64,000 nucleotides of DNA, taken from positions 1 to 64,000 of the forward strand of contig NZ_JAKZKT010000005.1 of NCBI RefSeq assembly GCF_022808645.1, read 5' to 3'. Within the stretch, counting starts at the first letter, position 1, and each line of letters opens with the position of its first letter. This DNA comes from Bacillus litorisediminis. GTDB taxonomy: Bacteria > Bacillota > Bacilli > Bacillales > JC228. Below, one piece after another: positions 25,272 through 32,823 of this stretch. The position numbers were made by a program, and so were the translations under genes. The notes under the pieces were generated by a model. The model saw nothing but the letters and a program-made list of their open reading frames with translations, was not told the origin of the DNA and ran no database searches.

Positions 25272-25484
25272 ACTTTACGCACTCCTTTATGGATCATTTT
25301 CATCCATCATTCAGTTCTACTGTATGCATCAATTCTTGTTTAGGTGAATGCCTAGCTTATATTCCTCTAAATTCCAATTAGATAAGCTTTTATTTTTATG
25401 AAAATACTCCCGAGCTAGTTGTAAAGTCACAACACCAACGTAATATCAAATGGGGTGTATTCTTAGAATCAGGGAGGAATAAAG

Positions 25485-25571
25485 ATGAGGAAAAATTGTT
25501 TTATTGTTTTACTTGCGATTTTTGTTTTAGCCTTAGCCGTTGTAACACCAGTGCTTGGCGTCGACAATTGA
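25485..25571 (+). CDS. 28-residue hydrophobic peptide or truncated secreted protein
   Basis: GGGAGG lies 8 nt before an ATG that opens a peptide like a signal sequence: MRKN, then a run of aliphatic residues, then TPVLGVDN and a TGA stop. The frame stays open for 15 more codons past the TGA (NWNRIIDEEFVEFGH), stopping inside a dispersed repeat. So this may be the remnant of a longer secreted protein with a nonsense change, or a genuine small membrane peptide. A possible promoter TTGTAA/TAATAT with 16-bp spacing lies upstream. The gap 25272-25484 before it holds nothing else recognisable. Confidence 0.45.
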   Translation: MRKNCFIVLLAIFVLALAVVTPVLGVDN

Positions 25572-25607
25572 AACTGGAACCGGATTATTGATGAAGAATT
25601 TGTGGAA

Positions 25608-25646
25608 TTCGGTCACTGAGACTGCCTGTCTGTGACCGTTTTTTCC
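25608..25646. repeat. dispersed copy of the CTGAGACTGCCTGTC repeat
   Basis: GGTCAC (25611-25616) and GTGACC (25632-25637) form a hairpin around the same core found three times at 4532-4680, followed by a T run. It could act as a terminator for the short upstream frame. Confidence 0.65.
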
Positions 25647-25719
25647 TTACACCCTAAATTCTGTCCTTGAGACCATCGTTTTCTCCAGTCCTTTTTTTAT
25701 GGTCCTGTATTTTTGCAAA

Positions 25720-25757
25720 AAAAACCTTATTGGAGAAAAGGGATCTCCAATAAGGCT
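25720..25757 (-). terminator. terminator of rsgA
   Basis: Perfect 12-bp arms CCTTATTGGAGA (25725-25736) and TCTCCAATAAGG (25744-25755). On the minus strand they are followed by eight T, directly after the rsgA stop codon. Confidence 0.9.
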
Positions 25758-25760
25758 TTG

Positions 25761-26825
25761 TTATCTGCCTTTATTATAATTCTTTTGAAACTTCGATATG
25801 TTTTTCCACTTTTTCTTATCTTCGAGCCGAACCTTTTGATTCGTCTTACGTTCGATATACGCCAATTCCCTTTGCAATTTAAGGTAGCTTTCATATCTTT
25901 TTAGGTCCAATTCTCCTGAAGCAATTGCTTCTTGTACCGCACATTTCGGTTCGGTTTGGTGTCTGCAGTCCCGGAAAAGGCATTGCTCGGCCAATGATTC
26001 AATGTCCTGAAAGCTGTGCTCTAAACCTTCGTTTGCTTCCCATAATTGAAATTCCCTCATTCCAGGCGTATCAATCAAAATTCCTCCAGTAGGCAGCAAT
26101 ACCATTTCCCGATGCGTCGTCGTATGCCTGCCTTTATCATCATCTTCTCTGATGTCCTGGACCTTTTGAATCTCTTCTCCTGCTAACGTATTGATAAGCG
26201 TCGACTTTCCCACACCTGATGAGCCAAGCAGGGCCATTGTCTGACCAGGCTGGATAAAGTCTGCTACTTTTTCTACGCCCATATTTTCTTTGGCACTAAT
26301 CACGATTATCGGAACGCCAAAAGCAACAGATTCCATTTCACTGACTTTTTCATCCGGATTTTCACACAGATCGGCCTTGCTTAAGACAATCACAGGATTC
26401 GCTCCGCTTTCCCAAGCCATAATCATGTATCGTTCTACCCGCCGCGGGTTAAAATCTTGGTTAAGAGCTGTCACGATGAACAAAGTATCCACATTGGCTG
26501 CAATAATTTGTTCTTCCGTAGTAAGTCCGGCTGTCTTACGGGAAAACTTACTTTTCCTTGGTAAAACAGCATGAATGGTGGCACGTTTTTCTTCTGGTCT
26601 AGCCTGAATCACAACCCAATCTCCAACAGCAGGAAAGTCCTCGCGTTGAGTGGATTCAAATCTCATCTTCCCGGAGATTTCCCCAAGCAGAACCCCTGCT
26701 TCTGTAAAAATCCGATAACTCCCCTTATGCTCAAGTCCAACTCTTCCAACTGTAAAGTGTGTTTCTTTATATGGTAAAAATGCCTCTTCTAAGTGATTGT
26801 TCCATCCTAATTCATGTAATTTCAA
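25761..26825 (-). CDS. rsgA: RsgA-type circularly permuted GTPase (ribosome small-subunit maturation)
   Basis: A 354-residue GTPase with the permuted motif order of RsgA/YloQ: OB fold (about 25-90), G4 LSKAD (148-152), G1 GSSGVGKST (201-209), switch GRHTTTH (232-238), G3 DTPG (252-255), then a zinc site CLFRDCRHQTEPKC (Cys 282, Cys 287, His 289, Cys 295) and a basic tail. RsgA checks the decoding region of the 30S subunit late in assembly. This copy lacks the prkC-rpe neighbours of the housekeeping gene, so it is probably a second paralogue. GGAGG with 8-nt spacing selects a TTG start at 26825. It lies behind a leader-peptide/terminator region. Confidence 0.88.
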   Translation of the reverse strand: MKLHELGWNNHLEEAFLPYKETHFTVGRVGLEHKGSYRIFTEAGVLLGEISGKMRFESTQREDFPAVGDWVVIQARPEEKRATIHAVLPRKSKFSRKTAGLTTEEQIIAANVDTLFIVTALNQDFNPRRVERYMIMAWESGANPVIVLSKADLCENPDEKVSEMESVAFGVPIIVISAKENMGVEKVADFIQPGQTMALLGSSGVGKSTLINTLAGEEIQKVQDIREDDDKGRHTTTHREMVLLPTGGILIDTPGMREFQLWEANEGLEHSFQDIESLAEQCLFRDCRHQTEPKCAVQEAIASGELDLKRYESYLKLQRELAYIERKTNQKVRLEDKKKWKNISKFQKNYNKGR

Positions 26826-26860
26826 CGTTATTTCCTCCATTTGAAAATATTTTATAAATG

Positions 26861-26884
26861 AAAAAAGACCGTTCTCACGGTCCA
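26861..26884 (-). terminator. attenuator terminator in the rsgA leader
   Basis: On the minus strand GACCGT-GAGA-ACGGTC (26882-26867) runs into TTTTTT. It ends 36 nt before the rsgA start, so transcription would stop before the gene. CTCGTGG a little upstream can pair with CCGTGAG (two wobbles), forming a competing antiterminator. Confidence 0.75.
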
Positions 26885-26907
26885 ATTAAAAACCACGAGC
26901 TTATCTT

Positions 26908-26984
26908 ACAGCCCGCGGAAAATTTCCATTTTCAAATAGAAGACATAACGTATGCAATATAGCTAGTCTTTCTTAACGGGCTGT
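26908..26984 (-). promoter_or_regulatory. long-range stem overlapping the leader-peptide 3' end
   Basis: ACAGCCCG and CGGGCTGT arms (26977-26984 and 26908-26915) pair perfectly over 61 nt. The first arm is inside the last codons of the leader peptide, so a translating or stalled ribosome would control whether the stem forms. Confidence 0.6.
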
Positions 26985-27031
26985 ACTATGAAATTCATTA
27001 CAATAGGCGTCATTATATTTTTCTTTGTCAT
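26963..27031 (-). CDS. 22-residue leader peptide upstream of rsgA
   Basis: An ATG behind AAAGGGTGAT encodes 22 residues, MTKKNIMTPIVM... ending QPVKKD, then TAG. It lies 25 nt downstream of a strong promoter and about 140 nt before the rsgA start. Its last codons form one arm of a long-range stem, and a terminator follows. This is the layout of ribosome-mediated attenuators such as those of erm genes. Frame, ribosome site and stem are seen directly; stalling is inferred. Confidence 0.65.
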   Translation of the reverse strand: MTKKNIMTPIVMNFIVQPVKKD

Positions 27032-27063
27032 AGCACATCACCCTTTCTTGTGTAGTTGATTGT

Positions 27064-27092
27064 ATTATATGCAATTCAGAGTGGATTGTAAA
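27064..27092 (-). promoter_or_regulatory. SigA promoter of the rsgA leader transcript
   Basis: On the minus strand TTTACA (27087-27092) and TATAAT (27064-27069) are exactly 17 bp apart, near consensus. Transcription would begin about 25 nt before the leader peptide. Confidence 0.85.
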
Positions 27093-27211
27093 CCAATTTT
27101 TTCTAGATACATGCTTTTTGAATCCCCTAACCCCGTCCATTCGTCCAAGCAGTAGTTGTCCTTACTTCATATTCTAATAATATAAGGAATTGCAAAAGGG
27201 AGGGTAAAGAG

Positions 27212-27457
27212 ATGGAGCTTCTCTTTTACCTGCTAGTAGGCGGTATCATTGGATGGATGGCCAGTGAGGTTAGCGGAACAAGTGTACCTGGCGGTGTCGT
27301 TGGTCACTTTACTGCCGGTATCGCGGGCTCGTGGATTGGTGCGCAGCTTTTTGGAGCCTTTGGTCCTATCATTGGCGGGATTGCGGTTTTCCCTGCATTA
27401 ATAGGAGCTATTATTTTTGTTGTTATTTTTGGTTTGATTGCCAAAGCACTTAAGTAA
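27212..27457 (+). CDS. GlsB/YeaQ/YmgE-family small membrane protein
   Basis: An 81-residue glycine-rich membrane protein of the former transglycosylase-associated family, with three hydrophobic segments (about 2-16, 28-48, 54-79) and the hallmark GGIIGWMASEVSG near the start. Family members in Gram-positive and enteric bacteria are stress-associated; their molecular role is unclear. AGGGAGG sits 8 nt before the ATG. It is monocistronic, ending in a strong terminator. No SigB promoter is evident upstream. Confidence 0.88.
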   Translation: MELLFYLLVGGIIGWMASEVSGTSVPGGVVGHFTAGIAGSWIGAQLFGAFGPIIGGIAVFPALIGAIIFVVIFGLIAKALK

Positions 27458-27465
27458 AACAGGTA

Positions 27466-27498
27466 AAGCCACTCTTGGAGGAGTGGCCAACTTTTTTA
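27466..27498. terminator. terminator between convergent genes
   Basis: GCCACTC (27468-27474) and GAGTGGC (27481-27487) with a 6-nt loop, then a TTTTTT run on plus. It overlaps the last codons of the converging PH-domain gene. Confidence 0.85.
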
Positions 27499-27873
27499 AC
27501 CTAACACATACTCAGCCAAAACTTTTTGCACTTCGTATATGTTCAAAGACTTATTAAATTGTTTTACGATAGGTGTCTCATTGCTGGATATCCAAATTTT
27601 CAGTTCGGCATCGAGATCAAAATTCCCTGCTGTTTCAATACTGAAGTGAGAAATGCTTTTATACGGAATTGAATGAAATTCTACTTTTTTGCCTGTCACC
27701 CCTTGTTTATCAATAAGGATTAAGCGTTTATTTGTAAAAATGAAAAGATCTCGGATCAGTTTATATGCTTTCTCAATGCTCTCTGCACTGGCAAGCAAAT
27801 TTCCATAGTCCTTTTGAACATCTTCCAGCTTCATTTCTGAAGCATTTCCCATCAGTCCATCTAAAAAGCCCAC
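27496..27873 (-). CDS. bacterial PH-domain protein (YozO-like, DUF1696)
   Basis: A 125-residue protein that is almost all one bacterial pleckstrin-homology domain, with the family signature LIRDLFIFTNKRLILIDKQGVTGKK (in part), YHSIPYKSI-like HSIPYKSISHFSIET and DLDAELKIWIS. These cytosolic proteins form ring-like oligomers in solved examples; function is unknown. The start is GTG with AGGGGTGA upstream. It appears monocistronic and converges on the GlsB-like gene. Confidence 0.88.
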   Translation of the reverse strand: MGFLDGLMGNASEMKLEDVQKDYGNLLASAESIEKAYKLIRDLFIFTNKRLILIDKQGVTGKKVEFHSIPYKSISHFSIETAGNFDLDAELKIWISSNETPIVKQFNKSLNIYEVQKVLAEYVLG

Positions 27874-27953
27874 TTACATCACCCCTAAGACTATTTTCTT
27901 TATTATCTTACGTTCTCCCTTTTGCTGCTAGATATGAATGAGTGAATGTTCTA

Positions 27954-28751
27954 TTATAAAATCACTCCGCTAAAAACCATTAGGAAATTAAGGACTATAT
28001 GCCAGATCCAAGCTGGAAGGATACTCCTTGATTTGACGGTTATCCCTCCATAAAACAGCCCCCCAACGGCAAAACCGATACAGACCAGCCACGAAAACCC
28101 CAGGGAATAATGCTGTAAACCGAAGCCTAAACTGGTTACTAACACTGCTCCTTTTTCTCCGATATGCTCTGAAAATCGAGTCAAAAGCACCCCTCTCCAG
28201 ATCAGTTCTTCAAATGTTGCGTTAGTGACCGCAAAGATTACCGCCAGAATCCAAATTTCCTGAATATATAGCCATCCCATACTAACCATAAACGGCATCA
28301 TGACGACCACATTAATGATTAATGCAATCGGAAGAAAAAATTTAATTTTAGCTTTGTGGAAACCTGACCAAATAAAAGGAAAATGTATAAACTCATTCCA
28401 CATGGGCCTGTTCCATAATTTCATTAATGGAGCTTTGTTTAGTACAGATATTAATAAGAAAGGAATTATGATTAAACCTAAAGATAGCCGGTTTAGAAAT
28501 AGATGCAATTCTGGAGATTCTATGTTTGCCAGACCTCGGGTGATAACGTACAGATACATCGAAAATCCGATTCCAAATAATAGATTCGTTATAATAAATG
28601 ATTTAACCGTTTTTCCGAATTTTACATAAGACAAAATCGCGAAAATACCCCAGACCCCTAACAGGGGATAATGGTAGGTTTGGATGAAGATCAAAAGTGA
28701 TCCAAACATAATGATAAGAAAAATAGTTCTAGATTCTATTTGATGGTTCAT
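27954..28751 (-). CDS. CPBP-family intramembrane metalloprotease
   Basis: A 265-residue polytopic protein (about eight membrane segments) of the CAAX protease/bacteriocin-processing family. Motif 1 EELIWRGVL (about 184-192), motif 2 FGLQHYSLG near 214 and motif 3 IWHIVLNF near 251 supply the Glu and His residues of the active site. Family members process prenylated proteins in eukaryotes and act in bacteriocin self-immunity or anti-sigma cleavage in bacteria. GGAGGG lies close before the ATG. It stands alone, so the substrate cannot be inferred. Confidence 0.9.
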   Translation of the reverse strand: MNHQIESRTIFLIIMFGSLLIFIQTYHYPLLGVWGIFAILSYVKFGKTVKSFIITNLLFGIGFSMYLYVITRGLANIESPELHLFLNRLSLGLIIIPFLLISVLNKAPLMKLWNRPMWNEFIHFPFIWSGFHKAKIKFFLPIALIINVVVMMPFMVSMGWLYIQEIWILAVIFAVTNATFEELIWRGVLLTRFSEHIGEKGAVLVTSLGFGLQHYSLGFSWLVCIGFAVGGLFYGGITVKSRSILPAWIWHIVLNFLMVFSGVIL

Positions 28752-28869
28752 AGACCCTCCAGATTACTATGTCCCGTAAATTCTCTGCTAATCTATTTTG
28801 AAAATACGAAATCGTGTAAGTTTCTTTTATTTTAGTACAACCTCTGCGTAACGAGGAGACTTTTTTCAT

Positions 28870-28902
28870 AAAAAAATCTCCTGTTTCCTACAGGAGATTT
28901 AG
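28870..28902 (-). terminator. terminator of the methyltransferase-fusion gene
   Basis: Perfect arms AAATCTCCTG (28874-28883) and CAGGAGATTT (28891-28900), followed on the minus strand by a T run. It starts a few bases after the stop codon at 28906. Confidence 0.88.
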
Positions 28903-28905
28903 ACC

Positions 28906-30105
28906 TTACCTTTTTACTGCTACTAATGTAAATGTCTTGGGCAGACCAATGTCATGGCTTTTATGATTGGGTTCTTCTTCAAGAATTTCAATGGTTAATC
29001 CTGCCCTTACTGCAGTTGTAATAACCTCGCCAAGGGTCCATTTTCGCTGCAGTACTGTAGTAAGTGCCGGTTTCTGATCTGCCTCCACATGCTTCGAAAA
29101 AGCTACTTGATTCTCTACAATAGAAGGATCGAAATAATTGCCGGTGACCTTATGTTTTTTCCCTGTAGACGTAATGAGCTTAGTCGAAATCGGATGAAAT
29201 TCATGTAAAACAAATTTCCCGCCCGGGCGCAGCAGCTTTGCTACCGTTTCAAAAAGAGGTTTTAGATCCAAAAAATAGTGAAGCACACCGAGCTCCATTA
29301 AAACCACATCAAAATCCTGCTGCATCTCCTCTTTCATTGTTACAGCCAAAATATCTGAAACGACATATTGAATGGATGCATTAGCATATTTGGCTAATTC
29401 TAAGGCATACCGTTCGTTTTCTTTTGAAAAATCCACAACCGTCACATGTGCTCCCAACAAAGACATGGCAACAGCCTTAATTCCATTAGACCCCATTAAA
29501 TGTGCTACTTTTTGCTTTTTTAAGTTCCCCAAATATTTTCTAAAGGGGTATAAACGCCAATCAGGGTTTCTCGAGATTTTCACAGCTAGTTCTTCTGGTT
29601 CTCCGTAGCGGTTAACTAGGGCCATATACTGATTTTGATTCCAGGCCTCTTCATTTTTCGTCGTAACAGATTGCTGTTTTTCCAATAGATATGTATGGAT
29701 GGCCTTTTCAGTCTCTTTAGGGATTTCACAATAGAGATACGTATATAATGACAAGCACCAAAACTCAGCTCCATCGTGTACCACTTTGATTCGATAAGGG
29801 TTGGTTCGAACTGTTATATTAAACAGGCATTCCATTGTAACGGGAATTCCATTCCAATCAAAATGAAAGCTTCCTCGGGTTATATCCTGTTCAAGAGGTG
29901 AAGGCTGGTGTTCCGAAAACCTTTGATATACTGTATCCAATCCATCCCATTGAAATTGGAGCTTAACTTCAAAGGGTTCTTCCAGCTCCACGCCTTGAAT
30001 CCATAGAGCCGCAGATTCAATAAAAGAATAAGAAACATCAATTTCCTCAAATGCGGCCACAATATAATGCATAAGTGAATGAATATTTGTTTTTCCTTTT
30101 TTCAT
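28906..30105 (-). CDS. nucleotidyltransferase-like domain fused to SAM methyltransferase
   Basis: A 399-residue two-domain protein. Residues 1-150 resemble nucleotidyltransferase-fold proteins (IHSLMHYIVAAFEEIDVSYSFI..., FEVKLQFQWDGLDTVYQRF), but I do not see a clear GS...D.D metal motif, so activity is doubtful. Residues 195-399 are a class I methyltransferase: VAHLMGSNGIKAVAM (motif I, 200-214), acidic residue D225 in VTVVDFS, DVVLMELGVLHYF and LLRPGGKFVLHEFHP. GGAGG precedes the ATG by 4 nt. The ATG overlaps the stop of the SDR gene (after correcting its frameshift) by ATGA, so the two should be co-translated. Substrate unknown. Confidence 0.78.
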   Translation of the reverse strand: MKKGKTNIHSLMHYIVAAFEEIDVSYSFIESAALWIQGVELEEPFEVKLQFQWDGLDTVYQRFSEHQPSPLEQDITRGSFHFDWNGIPVTMECLFNITVRTNPYRIKVVHDGAEFWCLSLYTYLYCEIPKETEKAIHTYLLEKQQSVTTKNEEAWNQNQYMALVNRYGEPEELAVKISRNPDWRLYPFRKYLGNLKKQKVAHLMGSNGIKAVAMSLLGAHVTVVDFSKENERYALELAKYANASIQYVVSDILAVTMKEEMQQDFDVVLMELGVLHYFLDLKPLFETVAKLLRPGGKFVLHEFHPISTKLITSTGKKHKVTGNYFDPSIVENQVAFSKHVEADQKPALTTVLQRKWTLGEVITTAVRAGLTIEILEEEPNHKSHDIGLPKTFTLVAVKR

Positions 30106-30775
30106 ATGGCCTCCATGCTAAGCTGTACAATCACTTCTGATTCGTAAATCGTTACTGGCTCTTTCTGCGTTTTTAAAGCCGCTGCAACCATGGCCTTTGC
30201 CACATCAGAAGCATGTATTCCACGATATCTTCTTAGTTTTCCTGCTAAAAGGAATTTCATAAGGGACACAGCAATAATTCCGAGCCTTTCTCCAAGCCGG
30301 AATTCCTCCCGTTTCCCCAGTAAAATGATGGTCTAAAAATAGACAGTCTCGGCAAGCTCAAGGCTTGAAGGTCCCTCTCTAATTTACCTTTTACTTTATT
30401 GTAGAAAACAGGGGATTCGGGATTTGCTCCTATTGCAGAAACAACCAGGAAGTGGTCTGTAGCATTATTTTTTGCTAATCTCGCCAATTCCAGAGGATAC
30501 TGTAAATCGACTTTTTTGAATTGGTCTTTTGTCCTTGCCTTTTTAATCGTTGTACCCAGGCAACAAAACACATCGTTAAAAGGTGCTTCTATTTTGATAT
30601 CTTGTAAAGTATCAAAGTTTATTATTCGTTCCCTAAGCTTTTGGTGCTCAATCCTGCTGGACGTGCGAACCCAAATTTCAACGTGTTCATATTGGGGACA
30701 ATCTACCAATAGCTTGACCAATTCCTTTCCAATCAATCCAGTAGCACCAACAACTAATGCTTTTCTTTTCGTCAA
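30102..30775 (-). pseudogene. NAD(P)-binding SDR/atypical epimerase gene with one frameshift
   Basis: The frame from 30775 encodes a Rossmann protein (VVGATGLIGKELVKLL; VSAIGANPESPVFYNKVKGKLE; LSIFRPS) but leaves the family sequence and stops at 30257. Adding one base in the AAAA run at 30322-30325 (TTTT on the coding strand) restores LLGKREEFRLGERLG, then FLLAGKLRRYRGIHASD, VAKAMVAAALKTQ and VTIYESE, ending at the TGA at 30102. The restored protein has about 224 residues, the usual family length. A real mutation, slippage or an assembly error in a homopolymer are all possible. The corrected stop overlaps the next start codon. Confidence 0.85.
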
Positions 30776-30789
30776 CTAAATCTCCCCCA

Positions 30790-30822
30790 TTAAAGAAGGC
30801 CTGACCCAATGTCAGACCTCTT
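30790..30822 (-). terminator. terminator of the Gfo/Idh/MocA gene
   Basis: On the minus strand AGGTCTGAC and GTCAGGCCT arms (30811-30819 and 30797-30805) with a 5-nt loop are followed by TCTTT, directly after the stop codon at 30827. Confidence 0.7.
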
Positions 30823-30826
30823 TATA

Positions 30827-31795
30827 TCACTCAACCGAATGACCTAAAAGCTTTTCTAATACATACTGCACCTCTACACCGCGATCAAAGTTTACTAGTC
30901 TAGCTGGCTCGCCTTTTAACGCCTTAACCAATTCATCAATTAATCCAAGCAATGAATCTTTTCTTTCTGTTGGAATAATAGTATTCGGAGTTTCAAGCGT
31001 TTCTTCTACTAATTGGCTCCAGTTCACTAAAGACAGAACGCCCTTATCCCCATATATTTTAAAAGCCAGATGCTCTTTTTGACCGACTCCGCTTAAGCCA
31101 TTAATCAAAATTGGGGTCCCGTCCTGCAACTCAGCATGAGCGATAATGCCTGTCTCACAAAGAGTGGGGTCTTCTGGAAAGGTTAGCTGAGAGTACACGT
31201 TTTGTACAGGACCGAGCAAGTCAATGATGACCTGGAGGAAGTGTGGTGAAACTTCTCGTACAAATCCCCCCTGCTCTCTTTTGGCAATCCACGGATTATG
31301 CTGCCATTCCCTAGGCCACTCCTGAAAATACATATGTAATTCGAGACGCTTGATTTGTCCAATAGAGCCGCTTTCTAGTTTATCTTTTAATATCGGATAT
31401 ACACTGCTGTATGGTGTTGGGAAATTGATTGCATGAACCACCCCAGCCTTTTTAGCAGCTTCCGCCATCTCAACAGCTTCCTGATAAGAATTAGCCAACG
31501 GTTTTTCACATAAGATCGGCTTCCCTGCTCTAATTACTTCTAACGCAATCTGATGATGAAACTTTGGAGGAACCGCAACATACACTAAATCTATTTTTGC
31601 ATCCGCTAAAATAGATTTATAGTCGGTATAGAATTGTACATCCGGCAGCTTTTCCTGAAAGGTTTTGAGCCGTTCACCATTGGCATCACAAATAGCTGCC
31701 ACTTCAGTTTCCGGATGCTCCAAAAATTTATGCAAAAGCCTTTCTCCCACTGCTCCTAAACCAATAATTCCCACCTGAATTCCCACAACGTCCAC
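30827..31795 (-). CDS. Gfo/Idh/MocA-family oxidoreductase
   Basis: A 322-residue NAD(P)-dependent oxidoreductase. The Rossmann domain (1-125) has GIIGLGAVGERLL and the catalytic-lysine motif CEKPLANS; the C-terminal alpha/beta domain has GGFVREVSPHFLQVI, in which the His commonly serves in catalysis. Members act on sugars, inositols or amino sugars; no substrate is fixed here. Start is uncertain among GTG codons at 31795, 31786 and 31774; GGG lies about 10 nt before the second. It stands alone between the pilus terminator and its own terminator. Confidence 0.88.
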   Translation of the reverse strand: MDVVGIQVGIIGLGAVGERLLHKFLEHPETEVAAICDANGERLKTFQEKLPDVQFYTDYKSILADAKIDLVYVAVPPKFHHQIALEVIRAGKPILCEKPLANSYQEAVEMAEAAKKAGVVHAINFPTPYSSVYPILKDKLESGSIGQIKRLELHMYFQEWPREWQHNPWIAKREQGGFVREVSPHFLQVIIDLLGPVQNVYSQLTFPEDPTLCETGIIAHAELQDGTPILINGLSGVGQKEHLAFKIYGDKGVLSLVNWSQLVEETLETPNTIIPTERKDSLLGLIDELVKALKGEPARLVNFDRGVEVQYVLEKLLGHSVE

Positions 31796-31850
31796 ACCCT
31801 TTTCTTAAGTCTATTCCCATCATAATGGGGGGATTGGTTTTTAGCAATAT

Positions 31851-31898
31851 AAAAGAGGTTACCTCAGTGAAGTACGGGACCCCAACTGAGACAACCTC
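31851..31898 (-). terminator. terminator of the Flp/Tad pilus operon
   Basis: Arms of 14 nt, GAGGTTACCTCAGT (31855-31868) and ACTGAGACAACCTC (31885-31898), pair with two mismatches; on the minus strand TTTTATA follows. The tadC stop codon directly precedes it. Confidence 0.88.
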
Positions 31899-32819
31899 CT
31901 ATTTAAAGGTTTGAATAAATTGAATGATTGCTGGACCCAATAAGACAACAAATAGACTTGGGAAGATAAATAGTACAAGTGGGAAAAGCATTTTAATCGG
32001 AGCCTTCATCGCCGCTTCCTCTGCCCGCTGTTTCCGCTGTTCTCTCACCTCATTGGATTGGACTCTAAGTACTTGTACCATCCCAATTCCTAGTTTTTCT
32101 GCTTGGACAATACTACTGATTAATGTTCTGACCTCGTCAACGAGAAGACGATCCCGTATCCCGATTAATGCTTCTCTTCTCGTTTTTCCGAGACGAATTT
32201 CTTCAAGTGCGCGATGGAATTCACTTGGCAGTACTCCTTGCTTTTTTGCAACTACTTTACTGATAGCTCCGTCGAAGCCAAGCCCTGCTTCCAAACTTAC
32301 GGTTAAAAGGTCCAAAAAATCTGGGAGTTCTCGTAGTGCCAGTTGACTACGAATTTTTATTTTTTGTTTAATGTAGTAATTAGGTAAATAGATTCCCATT
32401 ATTATACCGACAAGTGCTAAAAGAAAAAATCCGCCTAAAGAGATTTTTATTAAATAACCATACCCCACACAAGCTAGCGGAAAAAGAATGAGGAGGGTTA
32501 GCTGGACAAGCCGAAATTCTGCTGTTCTCATTCCAAACGGATTTCCTGCCTGCAGCAGCTTTAGTTCTAGCTTTTCCTCCTTTTCATTAGTCCGTTTTCT
32601 TTGAAATAGCTTACGGAGATGTTTCCATGCAAATTGAAAGAGAGGCTTAAGTGAATATCTATTCTGTTTCTCCTCAATTAGAGGATCCTGCTTTATTCCA
32701 TCTTCTTTCTCAAAAACGGAAGTCAATCTGGCTTTCACGCGCTTTTTCTTATCCGCCCTTAAGGTATATAGCCCGTATAGGAATAATGTTATAGTAATAA
32801 AAAAGGTTAAATACATCAT
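31899..32819 (-). CDS. tadC: Flp pilus assembly protein TadC
   Basis: A 306-residue type II secretion F-family platform protein. It has an N-terminal membrane segment, a charged cytoplasmic stretch, two membrane segments near 105-150, then the conserved F domain FLDLLTVSLEAGLGFDGAISKV, FHRALEEIRLGKTRREALIGI and EKLGIGMVQVLRVQSNEVREQR, and C-terminal segments. It forms the inner-membrane platform with TadB. It starts 4 bp after tadB and is the last gene of the operon. Confidence 0.92.
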   Translation of the reverse strand: MMYLTFFITITLFLYGLYTLRADKKKRVKARLTSVFEKEDGIKQDPLIEEKQNRYSLKPLFQFAWKHLRKLFQRKRTNEKEEKLELKLLQAGNPFGMRTAEFRLVQLTLLILFPLACVGYGYLIKISLGGFFLLALVGIIMGIYLPNYYIKQKIKIRSQLALRELPDFLDLLTVSLEAGLGFDGAISKVVAKKQGVLPSEFHRALEEIRLGKTRREALIGIRDRLLVDEVRTLISSIVQAEKLGIGMVQVLRVQSNEVREQRKQRAEEAAMKAPIKMLFPLVLFIFPSLFVVLLGPAIIQFIQTFK

Positions 32820-32823
32820 TTTC

